Source: Chrysogorgia sp. JL179-B06 | Taxonomy: Eukaryota > Cnidaria > Anthozoa > Scleralcyonacea > Chrysogorgiidae | Direction: 5' to 3' | Assembly (NCBI GenBank): GCA_035772405.1 | Contig: JAYKKM010000260.1 | Location: 434,001 to 498,000 of the forward strand | DNA length: 64,000 nt | Shown here: in pieces, positions 39,508 through 52,016 of the stretch | Layout of the letters: each line of letters opens with the position of its first letter | How positions within the stretch are numbered: the first letter of the stretch is position 1 | Notes under the pieces: generated by a model | Seen by the model: only the letters and a program-made list of their open reading frames with translations | Databases searched by the model: none | Told to the model about the DNA's origin: nothing | Made by a program: the position numbers and the translations under genes

Positions 39508-40059
39508 AGTGCTACTACGATCAAATTTTTACCTATCGATATTTTTACTTATTTATAAAGCAGAGCTTCTAAATATTACTCGGTCGAAACCGTTTTGCGA
39601 TTCGACGATGGATCGCAAAACGGTTTCGACCGAGTAATATTTAGAAGCTCTGCTTTATTTATTTATTCTGTCATAAGTGACGTCAGATTCTCAACGCTAG
39701 ACTCCACATGGCTAATTCTTCAAGTAAATCAAGGTCGTTTTTTGAAATTGTTCGTCTGAAAGGCTGAACATTTCATCTACTTCTCGAAGAAAACAAGTAA
39801 CCTCAACTGAAATTCAGGCGTAGCATTGAGAATCTGATGTCACAAACAATATTACCTTTTGAAATTGCGGGCTCACTTTGAACAAGTTTTTAGTAATGGT
39901 GGCCTAAATAAGAGTGATTTCAGAGCTCAAAATACTTACTTCAAAATACCATTTTTCAGTTTTTTTTACATCGATGATCACTTTCGAGCCTGAAATACTA
40001 TTTTATGCTAAAGAAAATCTAAAAGACGGCGGTGAATTTTCATCGTAGTGGCTGGCACT
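39508..40059. mobile_element. Non-autonomous Kolobok-type element, 552 bp
   Basis: TTAA flanks both ends (39504-39507, 40060-40063). Ends AGTGCTACTACGAT and ATCGTAGTGGCTGGCACT are inverted with small differences and share AGTGC with the large Kolobok. It contains a perfect hairpin: 45-nt arms 39557-39601 and 39612-39656, 10-nt loop. No coding capacity. Confidence 0.85.
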
Positions 40060-40099
40060 TTAACTAAAATCTATTTAACACTACAAAAACATTAACTAA

Positions 40100-40330
40100 A
40101 TACTGATTATTTATTTTATGACAGAATTACTATAAAAACTTAGTTGCCCGAGAGAATAGCCTTGAACTGCTTTAGTGAGCATTTATTTCATTTGGTATCT
40201 TTTGGTAGATTATTCCGCAGACTAGCACCAGAATAAGCAATACTTTTGTTCATAAAATTTGTGTTGGGTTTTTGTTAAGGCGTTGTCAGTGTTATTACAG
40301 CGTAGATTATATATTGAATTGTTGTTAACA
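40100..40330 (-). pseudogene. LINE ORF2 C-terminal fragment
   Basis: Minus strand reads KSIAYSGASLRNNLPKDTK then CSLKQFKAILSGN, the usual C-terminal SxxxWNxLP / FKxxL tail of jockey/CR1-like ORF2 proteins. Confidence 0.6.
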
Positions 40331-40373
40331 CTAAACATGCTGGTCATGACCCTGAGAGATCTGTTCTTGCAAA

Positions 40374-41570
40374 ATGTCTCAAGTTTGTTCCAACTTCGGA
40401 CCCATCGCTCTATTTTCAGTTAAAGAGGATACCGAATCTTTCTTCCGCCGCATGCACCTCAAAGCCTTTTTTCATGATAAGCCCACTTTTAATAACAAGG
40501 ATATTTTTGAAGAACTCAACCTTAAGAAATCGTCTTGGTCTCCACCAAAAGGCGATTTTTCCTGCCTTGATCTTTTTGTAAGACAATGCCGCCATGACAT
40601 TGATAAATTGCACCCTCCGAAACAAGTTCATAACCTTAATGAAGAAGAGCTTCTAGCTTTAAAGTCATTCCGATGCCGAGATGACGTTGTCATAAAACCT
40701 GCAGCCAAAGGTGGCGCTGTTGTTGTCTGGAGAACGGACTTGTATCGACAAGAGGTTCTTCGCCAACTCAGTGACACCATCTTTTATACTAAGTTGAATT
40801 CCGATCCCACTCAATCTCACCAAAAATCTGTCAAAACTACCATAAATAATTTCATCCGAGCCAGCCAATTGCCTGCCTCTGCATCTAACCTTATATTAAC
40901 AACCCCCAGAACGCCTGTCATATATTTCCTACCTAAAATTCATAAACCTAACAATCCTGGCAGGCCAATTGTTTCCGCTTGTAGTTTCTCCACCGAGCTC
41001 ATTTCCAGTTTTTTAGACAACGTTATGTCTCCTTTGGTTAAGAAGTTGCCTTCTTATATCAAAGATACTAAACATGTCTTGCAAATTTTCGACCAGTTAC
41101 GTTTCAGTAGTTCTGATAAATTTATTTAAACCATGGACGTCAAGTCCTTATACACTGTCATTCCCCATTGTGATGGCCTTGAAGCTCTCACGTTTTTCTT
41201 TGATCAGCGCACTCAGTTAGAACCCTCCACATCCACGTTACTCTGCTTAGCAGAACTAGTGCTTACCCTTAACAATTTTTCGTTTGATGGTGAACATTAT
41301 CAACAAATAAGTGGTGTTGCGATGGGCATCAAAATGGGTCCAAGCTATGCTAACTTATTTGTTGGTTATGTTGAAAAACAGATCTTTGAACAATACATGG
41401 GGTCCCCTTGCCTAATTTCTTAGGCAGATTTATCGATGACTGTTTAGGAACAGCGTCGTGCTCACGTGTCCTTTTAGAGCAAATCATCAACAAAGTTGAT
41501 GATTTTCATGCTGCTCTGAAGTTCACATGGGAAATCAGCGAGACCGGTGTAGTGTAGTTGGGATGATAGG
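40374..41570 (+). pseudogene. Penelope-like reverse transcriptase
   Basis: The frame reads KSFRCRDDVVIKPAAKGGAV, TPRTPVIYFLPKIHKPNN followed by PGRPIVSA, TMDVKSLYTVIPH (motif A), QQISGVAMGIKMGPSYANLF (motif B) and, in another frame after 41415, GRFIDDCLGTASC (motif C with the DD pair). A TAA at 41127-41129 splits motif A from upstream sequence in the same frame, and a frameshift precedes motif C. Penelope elements transpose using RT plus a GIY-YIG endonuclease; the latter follows downstream. Confidence 0.88.
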
Positions 41571-41929
41571 AAGAAAATAGAAGATAACTATCGGAGTCAG
41601 TATGCTTGTACGAGACCGACGTTTTCAGCGAATCACCATCAATCGAAGTTAAAATATCAAGGAACGACAAGCAATCCATCCCTTGCTCTCAATTCTTGCA
41701 TCTTCGCCGCTTATGTAGCAACGACCAAGCTTTCAAGACAAAGCAATGGAAATGAGATCTTTTTTTGTTCAACGTGGTTACCCTATCGACCTCGCCGTTC
41801 AGAAAGCTTTTCTCGTTCCCCATTTAGACGCCTTGAACCACCTTTGGAACAAGTTTCAAACAACAAAATTCCTCTAGTTCCAACATTTCATCCTTTCAAT
41901 TTTAAAGTTAAAAATATTATCAATCGGAA

Positions 41930-42532
41930 TTTTCACATTTTACAAAATGATCGTCAGCCATTTTAACCGATAACCCTTTGGTATCTTTTCGCCGTAATAA
42001 AAACATTTGTGATTCCTTAGTACATAGTGCCCTTAAACAAAATACCTCGCTTTTGGCCTTTCCCGCTGCAACACATGCCTTTTCTCAATCCCACTACAGT
42101 TATTACTGCAGCAAATTCGACTACACAATCCGTCATACTTTTTCATGCAAGTCCACCAACATCATTTATTGCATTTCTTGTGATAAATGCCCTAAAATCT
42201 ACATCGGTGAAACTGGACGACGCCTTTCAGACATGTTTGCTGAACATCTTCGTTCCGTGAGGAACAATGACGTCGACAAACCTGTAGCACGCCATTTCAA
42301 CAGCTCTAACCATTTGGTTTCAGACATGAAAGTCTGTGCCATCCTTCCCATCTCAGGTGGTAACGATAACTGCAAACGGCAAGAGAAGCGTCTCATTTTT
42401 AAACTTGGCACCACCACACATCCCCTTGGTCTCCTACAAGTTTTTTGTTATTTTAGTTTGCTTGGAACTTTTTTATTATTAGCTTATGCACTTTCATTCC
42501 TTTTCAAGTTTTTGTTTCTTGCTGCTTTATGA
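41930..42532 (+). pseudogene. Penelope GIY-YIG endonuclease region
   Basis: The frame has FSCKSTNIIYCISCDKCPKI then YIGETGRRLSDMFAEHLRSV. TNIIYCISC, YIGETGR and ARHFNSSNH are the diagnostic order of the Penelope GIY-YIG domain; the catalytic R of TGRR is present. The domain end KRQEKRLIFKLGTTTHPLGL is followed by hydrophobic read-through. It is separated from the RT by about 0.4 kb of frameshifted thumb sequence (FFVQRGYPIDLAVQKAF near 41765). Confidence 0.88.
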
Positions 42533-42934
42533 TCGCCTAATAATAATTGAATATTGGACCTGTCATTTCTCCCTCAGTCTGTTTGCTGATCTACTGTAAA
42601 AATAGCAAATGATTTAACTTTTTGCATCTCATTAATTATTAGTTTGCCATCTCCCGTGCATTTGATTGGCTACTTTCTATTTGTGACACCCTTTTGGCAC
42701 ATATATAAGCCCTATTTATTTTATAATACTACTTTTATAATATGCACTCTACTTTTTTACTATATTTGGAAGTGTGTTGTTTTATTTTATACATAAATAA
42801 TAATTTATTATATTTCCTTCTGTCTTCCAATGAATCCCCCAGCACGTTCGCTGATGGCACGTCAACAATATCTACAAATCATCATTTTTTCAACTGAGGT
42901 AGATTTTCAAAATTAGAACGTATCTTAGTCTATC

Positions 42935-43235
42935 TACTGCAGAGACTACATGCATTTGTAACCTCTAAATTAGTTCGTTGTAATTCTATATTATATGGAT
43001 TACCCAAGTATCTTGTACAGAAAATCCAGAGTTCAAAATTGTGCAGCAAGAATGATAACATGCACTAGGAAATATGAACATGTTACTCCACTACTACATA
43101 GGCTTCACTTGCTCGCAGTTGAGCAGCAAATATTTTTTAAAGTTCTTTTTTTAGCTTTCAAAGCTCAATATAGCCTAGCTCCACAGTATATTGCCGATCT
43201 TATTCAGCCATATATACATACCAACTAGATCAAAC
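42935..43235 (+). pseudogene. LINE RT thumb fragment
   Basis: In shifting frames: LHAFVTSKLVRCNSILYGLP, QNCAARMITCTRKYEHVTPL then LHRLHLLAVEQQIFFKVLFL and APQYIADLIQPY. Typical 3' part of jockey/CR1-like ORF2. Confidence 0.75.
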
Positions 43236-43675
43236 TTCAGAATCAATAATAAATTTTATAATTCATACGTGCTAAGTATAGTAGCCTGTAGCCGAGTCAA
43301 GACTACAATCAACCATCTCAATAAATGCCATCTGTCATGATTAATTTATGTATGCATTAGTAATTATAAGAGTAGGGCATGGGACAGGAATGGATGGTAT
43401 ATAAAGGACACAAATCCATGACAAAAAACCCACATGACAAAAACTTTACAGACAAAATTCACAGTGACAAAAAACCCAAATTATCGATTTCAAACAAAAA
43501 ACCCACATTTTAATCCGGAACAAGTTGCCTGTTTAGGCATTTACTCAGGCTATTGGTTGTTGTAAGGTATGCATGGCACTGTGCCACTGTGAAGGTATTG
43601 TGCTACACACTGAGCGTTCATTTCAAAAAAGTTGAAAACATTTAGAAGAAACGTTTAGAATTACACTAAGACTTA
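43236..43675. other. Non-coding, with short GACAAAAAACCCA repeats
   Basis: No gene. Several copies of GACAAAAAACCCACA-like 15-mers at about 43,420-43,510. Confidence 0.4.
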
Positions 43676-44578
43676 GACTTGCTCCAAGTCTGCCTCTTGG
43701 TGTTTCGAGAAGGGTTTATGTTCTGGTTTCAACAACAAATTGTTGTAAACGGCGGGCGAGAGAAAACCGGTGGGTGAGAAAATGGGGAGGGGAGACGCAG
43801 ACTTGTTTCCCTTGCAGCAATTTGAATCATATTATATTCTGGCACGAAAGTTGATTGACAAATTTGCAGTGATGTAACCCGACACTTGATGTCGATTTCA
43901 CTGTGTTTTCACACACCATTGTATGGCGGACGAAGAAAGTGCTCCAACTAAAGTTCATTCTCCAAGTCTGCCTCTTGGTGTTTCGAGACGGGTTTATATT
44001 TTGGTTTCAACAACAAATTGTTGTATGCGGTGGGCGAGAACATAAACCCATCTTCAAACAAACCCGTCTCGAAACACCAAGAGGCAGACTTGGAGCAAGT
44101 TTTGGCAGACATGAAAACATCACGTCCAGAGAGATATGCCTTGGCAAATTTCCTCTGTTGATCTCTTACCATGCTATAACCACATTTATTGGCTCCGTGA
44201 AGAATAGCATCTTTTATTGGTTGCATTTTGTGGTATTCTTCGCTCTATGTACTTCGTTATGTTCGCCAGCTCATTGACTTTCACGTGATATCAATAATAA
44301 TCTTTTTTTTCCGAACGATCAATAGTCCCTGCCTCCGGTTGAAAAATCAACGGGTGAATTTGGCATGCTGCAAGGAAACAAGTCTGCCTCTCCCCTCCCC
44401 ATTTTCCCGCCTGCGGGTTCTCTCTCGCCCGTTTTCTCTCGTCCGCCGCATACAACAATTTGTTGTTGAAACCAAAACATAAACCTGTCTAGAAACAAAC
44501 CCCTCTCAAATAAACATAAATGCCTCTCAAATAAACCCGTCTCGAAACACCAAGAGGCAGACTTGGAGCAAGTCTAAC
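43676..44578. mobile_element. Compound inverted-repeat element
   Basis: Left end GACTTGCTCCAAGTCTGCCT and right end AGGCAGACTTGGAGCAAGTC are inverted over more than 60 bp. A nested copy of the same palindrome occupies 43960-44100. AACAACAAATTGTTGT cores repeat in each. It looks like one MITE inserted in another. A related end fragment occurs at 29165-29190 in the Kolobok intron. Confidence 0.8.
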
Positions 44579-46650
44579 TAGGACTGTGAGGGCTATTTCG
44601 ATTGTACAGTCAGGGCCGGAATTATGGGGGGTTTTGTGGGTGTGATACCCCAATAATTGCTTTACTTGCTCTATATAGTCGGTAGACACGAGATTTCAGT
44701 TGGCACCACTTGGCGATTATGGGGCAGTTGGCAAAATTGAGCGTACAACACCCGCCCTGCAAAATTTTCTGAGGAAGGTTTACTGTAAAGCCGGTTTTCT
44801 TGCATGAGCCACTGATCCCGTAGTCTCGTTCACAGCTGTTCTTCTGACTCGCACCCCTCTATCCCCTCCCCAAAGAGTGCGAGGCTGCAAGCCATAACTT
44901 AAGGATGGCTGCGATTGCAAGGGAGATTACTAATCAAGGCCATGCATCGTTCTTTTAATTGGAAATGTTCGTATTACGCTCGTAATGTTAACTTATTGGC
45001 CAATGAAAACCAGCCATTACCACCTCCGCTCTGTTGCAAATATTTGTTTCCCTGCCGCACTGATATCTTGTCCTTTACAGCTTACGCCCTTTTTTCGAGA
45101 AGTTCAAACATCGTCTTCCGTTGTTGTCGAAAAGTTGGAGTCTTTGAAGACAAAAAGTAGCAGCGAAAAAGGCGTCGCAAGAATCAGGTGATATCAGTTA
45201 TGGATCTTCCACTCGGGCGTATTCCTCAATATTTCACCCCAAGGGGTAATTTTTTGTGGAATACACCGAGTGGAAGGTCTATAACTGGTATATTGTACCG
45301 AACATTAATTAGACACTAGAAAACAGATAAAATTAACCTCAAAATATTTAAGAATTTAAAACAACTTTCAAACAGTTTTTCATGGAATATCCAAAAAGTA
45401 GGAATACTTTGAATTAACATTGCAAAGAAACATTGAGAAAAGTCATGGTCTTAAGTTGATGTTTATTGTACATCCATCAAATTTATTGTTTTTAAAATGT
45501 CTGTTGAGGACATCATTGGTGATAAAACTGTGTTCATCACATGGTTTGCTGAGTGAAGTCTGACAAATACGGGCTGCTAGGACTTTGTAGTTTTGGAGTG
45601 GTGAAAAGTTGTGGATGTTTTGGAGAGTTTGGTTGGTTGGTAGCTAGTTGCTAGGGTCAATGATGCTGATATCCTTCTTGATTGGTCTTCAGATACTATA
45701 TGGGAGTAGGATCGAAAACTGGCTTCATTTTTATGTCGAGATATCGCCATAAGAGAGGTCACAGCTGCACACCTGTAAGAGTCCACAGTCCAACACCTGT
45801 AAGAGGCCACAGTTCTCAAACCAAGCAATCTCTACACAGAAATGATGTTAGAGATCCAAGCAGGGTCTCTCACTATGTAAATTCCTTGGTGGAAAGTGAC
45901 GAAGATGTGACAGTCAACGAAGCCAAAAACTCGAAAATAATGCTTTGATGAAGAGAGTAGAGAAGCTTCAAAGGAGACTTGCAATAGCACGTAAGATATT
46001 TTAGTTATATTATATTTTAGTTAACTGCATTTACACCGGGTTGTAGCCATGATGGTTGGTGGGGACACCAGCAGTTGTAACACAGCCCTGTACCTTTGTA
46101 TTTTCTTCATACTACTCCCTACCCATCTCACTACTCCCATATTTTCCAAATAATTGCCCATTGATTTCACCACAATTTCAATATAAGTTTTTAAAATACA
46201 GTGTTGCTATGCTATAGATTTTACTTTTTGATTGGCTAAGCTGCAATGGTCAACTAATTATAAACAGCTAGATTTTCGTGGCTAATAAATAGCTTTCTTC
46301 CAAACATGCATGTTGCCTGTAGTTTGCAACAAGAGGGTTATCGTTATGTTTCGTGCCAATTGAAGGCGGAGATTAGGGTTAGGAAAACACTTAAGGTGGG
46401 GATTAGGGTTAGGGTGTCTATTTTAATATAACATGAAGTTTTACATGACGATACTACTATACACCCTCTTTTAATTTTAATAACTTTGCCATATACATTA
46501 CAAACATAAATACAGACATTAAGACAATACGCTGGGTAACCCCAACAGCTAGTGCCAATTACTGCAGCCCCAAAACAAGTACGATATAACAGTCACTTTA
46601 AAGATACATAGCGATATACAACATACATTAAATCCAACAAATTCACTACG
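44579..46650. other. Largely non-coding, one inverted repeat
   Basis: Arms GGATCTTCCACTCGG and CCGAGTGGAAGGTC (about 45198-45282) form a MITE-like repeat. Small frames elsewhere are not supported. TTAGGG pairs near 46375-46410 are too few for telomeric DNA. Confidence 0.5.
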
Positions 46651-46679
46651 ATATATACTAAAAACAACACGATGGTGGG

Positions 46680-48612
46680 TTCGTAAGGCTTCGAGCTGTA
46701 TTACGTTTTAAGCATATGCTTTTCCATGTCCGTGAGTCGTCTATGTCATATGTGTTGTTAAGTGCATTAATGTAGTAGTTGAATAGTAACTTCCTGAGGT
46801 TTTAGTGATGTTTTTTGTTGTAATGGTAGTATGTTGCATGTTCTTGTTGTCGGAATTGTGTATGATTTTTGGTATGTCGAAGTATTAGATTTTTTGCTTT
46901 GATATTTGTCGCAGTCAGGGAGGAGTTGGTAGCATGGTCTTGTTGAGGATGAGGATGTTGATGCCGTGGTTAGTTTTGCAGAAAAATACATGCCAGTCTA
47001 GGTATTCATGCCAGTACGTTAAAGGAAGGAGTTTAGTCGTAAGTAGTCATTCTTCGTATTTAATGTCGCAAAGGAAGGGTAGATCCAGAATGAATTTCGA
47101 AGCCCGTCGTTGAACACGTTCAATTCTATATATTAGTTCTACTGACTGAGAACGGACTAGAGAAACGTATAGTTTTCATCATAATGGCGAGTATTTAATT
47201 TTCTTGGTAGATCTTCTGATATACCCCAGCAGTTTGTTGGCTCTACTGGTTTGCTGAGCTACTTGCCTAGACCAACTCAGGTTTCCTGTCGTCCATACTC
47301 CCAGGTCACGTTCACAATTTGTATTCTCCAAGAATGTATCTTTTAATTGGTGTGGATACTCAATTCTATTAAATTTTCTAGTTATATGAAGGGTTTTGCA
47401 CTGTGATTTGTTTAAATGGAGACCGGCTTTGGAAGAAGATATTTCGAAGTTGGAGAGGTAATTTTGCAGGGATGCTGCGTCAGCTTCTAAGTTGATTTAT
47501 TTGAAGATCTTGGTGTCATCGGCGAATGCTGCTAAGTTAGAGTTTACAACAGAGTTAGATAGATCATTGGTGTATTATAAAAAAAGTAACGGTCCAAGAA
47601 TAGAACCTTGAGGTACCCCAGAAGTCACACGTAGCGGTGTAGATGTTGCACCAAGTACGGTAGTTTGTTGACGACGATCTTTTAAGTAAGAGCCAAACCA
47701 CTTCAGAATACTACCTTCGAAACCAAAGTTGTGAAGACGAAGTAGGAGGCGCCAATGACTAACCTTGTCAAATGCCTTTGACATATCGAGGTAAATCACA
47801 TCAATCTGTTTCCCAAGATCTAACTGACTGCCTATGTTATCTAGAATTCAATAAGTTGGGTGACACAAGATTTATCCGTAATAAAGCCATGTTGAGAAGG
47901 GTTGATTTGGTTGAAAACATGATCTTTAATGCTGTCAAATACTAAACGTTCCAGTAGTTTAGAAATAAGAGAAAGAAGGGAAATCGCCCGATAGTTCTCT
48001 GCATGTTCTTTGTTTCCTTTCTTGTGTATGGGACAACATTAGCAAGTTTACAATCACGTGGTAGTATTCCAGTTCGTAAGGACTTATTGAAAAGAGTGCA
48101 GAGCGATGGAGTAATTTCAAATGCGGTTTCTTTCAGTAGACGTGCTGAAATTTGGTCTTCTCCATGGGCTTTGTTGTTATCGAGGTTCCTAAGAGCTGAT
48201 AAAACTGTTTCTTCAGTCAGAATAATTTCATTTAAAAATGGTTCGCATGGTTGTTCTACAGTGTTAGTGTTTTCATTAATATTCGAATCAGTGGTAAAGA
48301 TGGATGTATAATATCTGTTGAAAAGAGTTGCTATGTCGGTAGCATTTTCTGCATGCGAACGAACGTTTTCGTTTAATTTTGCTGATATTTTCTAAGGAAC
48401 ATGGCGACACTGGATTTGAATTTGAACAACGACCAGGGTTGTGTCCAACATCATTGTAGACAGAATTAATGTAGTTAGATCGACGTTCATTGATCATCCG
48501 CTTGATTGTATTTCTGAGTGTTTTGAACTTTTGTTGAAGGTGATCACTTGGTTTAGAGGATTTCTTTAGTCGCAGTCTTCTGGAGTTTTTCTTTTTGATG
48601 TAATGAAGTATT
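46680..48612 (-). pseudogene. LINE RT relic (jockey/CR1-like), minus strand
   Basis: Read from 48612 down: KTLRNTIKRMINERRSNYIN (post-endonuclease linker), then an ENYRAISLL-like segment near 47990, MIYLDMSKAFDKVSHWRLLL (motif A), TSGVPQGSILGPLLFL (motif B), NSNLAAFADDTKIF (motif C), then SSKAGLHLNKSQCKTLHIT and a long thumb. Frameshifts and stops occur throughout. The endonuclease is missing, consistent with 5' truncation. Confidence 0.8.
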
Positions 48613-50107
48613 GTCATGTTTCGAACACTGGGCATCTGTGACACATGGGATGCCAAGATGCTTGGCCACCCAATACAGCCACCACTTAAATTGGGCCATT
48701 TACAACCCTGATAATACATGGATTAAATCCTGATGCTAACTTTCAACATGTAATTCTGTAATTTTAGTCTAAGCAAAGACATCACAAGAGATTATGGACC
48801 ACACACCTGCTCCTGGTGTGCTTGATGCAACAATAGCAAATGAATACACGGTAATTATTGTTTAAGGCATATTTATTAAACATTGAAGTTTTCATGTGAC
48901 ATTTGTAATGTAAATCATAAGAATGGTTTGATTTTAGATTTGCCATGTCAAAACGTGCTCATTGGGAGAAAAAAATTGTTGGTTTCAGGTTTCTGACCGA
49001 CCTGTTAAAAATGTCACCAACCATAAACATGTTATTGACATCATAATATAAAAAGCTTTTCCTTGCAAACATCTTTTCTTAAATACCAGAAACATGATTT
49101 CTGTTCAATATTTTGTTGTTTTCATCATCATCCTAGTCAGGTTAAACATAGTTTTGGATAAATAAGCCCACATAAAAAAATTATAGTCAATGCAGGTAAA
49201 ACTTACGCAGTTAATTTTGCACTGACCATGTTGTGGGAGACATTCTAAAGTGTTTCGTTAGAATAGTTTAACCTTTTCTTCATATTTTTAAGCAGTACAC
49301 TCCTACATACATCACAATTATCTGGTTGAATTTAAAACTCTTTCGTCGACTACCGCTTTTGACCGGATATCAAGTTTCAAAGACAATGACTAAACTTTCT
49401 CGCTTTGCCTAGCCCAGCGGGAATCTATAGACAATTCTGGTATGTTTTCATGGTATTGTTGTAGAGACTTTACGCGTACTCGATCATTCTTGTTGTAACG
49501 TCCGCGCGCGTTACGATACGATTGCGAGAGCGAATTCCAAAACGAGACGAGTAAAGTATAAGCTTTTATTATATCGCAATCAAAGCAAAAAAAAAACTCT
49601 CGCTGTCTCCTCTCCGATTACAGTAATAATGCGTCATTCACAGCATGCCAAATGAGTGTCAACAGACGAAACCACAAGTCAACGTTCGACCTAATACTTT
49701 GACGCAAATTAACACTAAATCTGTCATTGATCGTACAGGAAATTAATATCTAAACATACAAGACTAACGACGATCTACATTACAATATAAGTTTAACGTG
49801 CGGGCGGAACACTTGTTATTTCATTAGATCACGTGATCGCATGTGACATTCACGCGGATTATATATTGACCTTTGCTTCATAATATTATTACCGTCTCGC
49901 TGTCCTAGCTTACATTCATATCTGTACAATCAACTCTATTGCTTGCATATGTATGTGTTCCTGTTATCTATCTTACTTATTTCCATCATACCTTATTGTA
50001 CTCTTGTAATTTGCTATTGTTATTATTCATGTTTCAGAAATCCTCATTGTTTAATAAATATTCACATAAACAGAAAGACTCGTGTCTTTCTTTATGAGGA
50101 TTTCTAA
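48613..50107. other. Non-coding; possible gypsy leader/LTR remnant
   Basis: No gene. AATAAA near 50052 and a GAAAGACTCGTGTCTTTC hairpin (about 50070-50088) lie just before gag, as in an LTR, but no second LTR is seen to prove it. Confidence 0.35.
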
Positions 50108-51315
50108 ATGGTGATTGTACGATGCAGTGTCCCTGGATGCCAGTTCCAATCGGACGATGTCACCGAAGCACTCGCAGTCGCCCTACTCACAAACCACTAG
50201 ATCGCCCAAAGGTCGATGTTGGCGTGACCTTGGAAGAATGGAACGTATAGACCTCTTTCATAATGGCGGCCAGTCTAAATATTCTTTTATATGCATGCAA
50301 ATTAGCCTTTCTGGCCTCGTTACAAAGCGAAGATTCTTTGGAATTTTGACACACGAACGAGGTCAGAAAGGCGAATTTAAATGAATATAAAAGAATATTT
50401 AATTTGGGTGCCATTATGAAAGAGGTCTATTCGTTCGACGCTGGAACGTGTTCAGAAGCGGTTCGGGCATCGATGACGACTCAGCGCCCTCGCAATTGTT
50501 TCAGTGCGCTGGGCGTGCCCTAGGAGACAACCTACTGAAGACGGACGCCGAAGCTGCCACAAAACCGCTACCAGACCTCCTCGCCGCCATGCGTTCGCTG
50601 GCTGTGATCCCCGTCGCTACGGGCGTGCTACGAGCCGACCTACTGCACACGCACCAGGAGCGTGATGAGCCATTTCGGGCGTTCGCTACACGAGTTCGTG
50701 GCAAGGCTGAGACGTGTGCGTTCAAGGCGAGGTGCCAATGCGGAAATGACGTCAACTACACGGACCACGCCATCCGTGATGTCTTGTTGAGCGGCATCTC
50801 TGACCACGTGAGATCCTTGGCACACAAGCGGTCCTACAAACCCCCGTAAACGACGTAATCGCTCTCGTCAAAAGCAAAGAGATGGCGCGTAACGCCCTTC
50901 CCTCATCGAGCCTGTCCGCCGTCTCGTCATTCCGCCGTCAACAGAATGTACCGCCGGCAGCGCCCCCATCAGCACCTCTACCCACCGAGCGCTCGAAACA
51001 AGCGCCATGCCCAAGTTGCAAGAAGCCCTACCACCTCTACAGCGAGTGCGCCTACGGATGGAACGCCAAACCTCACTTGGTCTGCATCGACTGCTACAGA
51101 GCCAAACGCCGCAGGGGGCGCCGGCAAGGCCCACCCGCCACACCCTCCTCTACTGTACAGGCCGTGGAGTCGGGACCTGTATCCCAAATTGCAGTCCAAC
51201 ATTACGAAGATGCAGCATCTACCTGCCCACGACGTCGTAGAAAGAAACACGCTGCTGCCACAGGTAAGGACGGCAATACACCGTCTCGCATGACCCTCGA
51301 CCATCGTCTTCACTG
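50108..51315 (+). pseudogene. Gypsy-like gag relic
   Basis: Starts ATGGTGATTGTACG and reads VRCSVPGCQFQSDDVTEALA then VALLTNH. After the MITE it resumes at VRRWNVFRSGSGIDDDSAPS, QLFQCAGRALGDNLLKTDAE, RDEPFRAFATRVRGKAETC and FKARCQCG. A later cysteine cluster (CPSCKKPYHLYSECAYGWN, then CIDC) may be a zinc-binding tail. This part is GC-rich, unlike its surroundings, suggesting a younger or differently biased insertion. Stops occur near 50200 and 50848. Confidence 0.7.
50248..50427. mobile_element. Palindromic MITE in gag, about 180 bp
   Basis: Inverted ends TAGACCTCTTTCATAATGGC and GCCATTATGAAAGAGGTCTA, with TA at both junctions; internal arms also pair. Removing it restores codon phase of gag across the site. 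Confidence 0.85.
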
Positions 51316-52016
51316 AGGGTGCATGGAGACGAGCACGCCTTTGCGACCATCCGAAGATCGCTATCTCCATCTCCATGGACACCACACCCAGGCAACATGG
51401 CCCGATACCCAATTCCACTGTCACCGCAGACGTCTCGGCGGTCGCTGACTCCGGTGCCCAGTCAGACTTATAGTCACTGACGGACTACCTCGCGCACGGG
51501 TTCCCACGCGACGCCATCGCACCCGTCACGCTTGGCCTATCAGCTGCCAACCGCTGACCCATATCTATAGAGGGAGGGTTCTTTGCATGGATTGCAACCC
51601 GCAACTGGCAAGATAAAGTAGCTACGTGTCGCTCGATGATATACGTCAGCACGTCCGTCCGAGGGATGTACCTATCGCTTGAGACCATGCTCAACCTTGG
51701 TATATTGGCGCGAGACTTCCCCACAATAGGCGAAGCAGATAAACCTTCCGATCGCCACCAGGGCCCTGAGTCTGACAACGGTGCCACGCCCCCTTCCTGC
51801 GGACCAACTCCATTAACGCCGTCCGCGCGGTTAATGGCGGGTGCAATGCACCCAGCGACTGATGCAGCATCCTGCTCGTGTCCTCAGCGCTCCGTCACAC
51901 CGACTCGCCCACGCGTCCTCTCGTTCGAGTGTGCACCTGAGAACAACAACCAGATGAAAACCTGGTTACTCGACAGATACGCATCATCCACGTTCAACAC
52001 CTGCTAGCACCCCTGC
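51316..52016 (+). pseudogene. Gypsy-like protease/linker relic
   Basis: Fragments such as VTADVSAVADSGAQSDL (about 51420-51470) carry the DSGA motif of retroviral-type aspartic proteases. A frame reading TSVRGMYLSLETMLNLGILA follows. Several stops. Confidence 0.6.

Noticed and set aside
46370..46420. TTAGGG repeats as an internal telomere
   Set aside because: Only two or three imperfect units.
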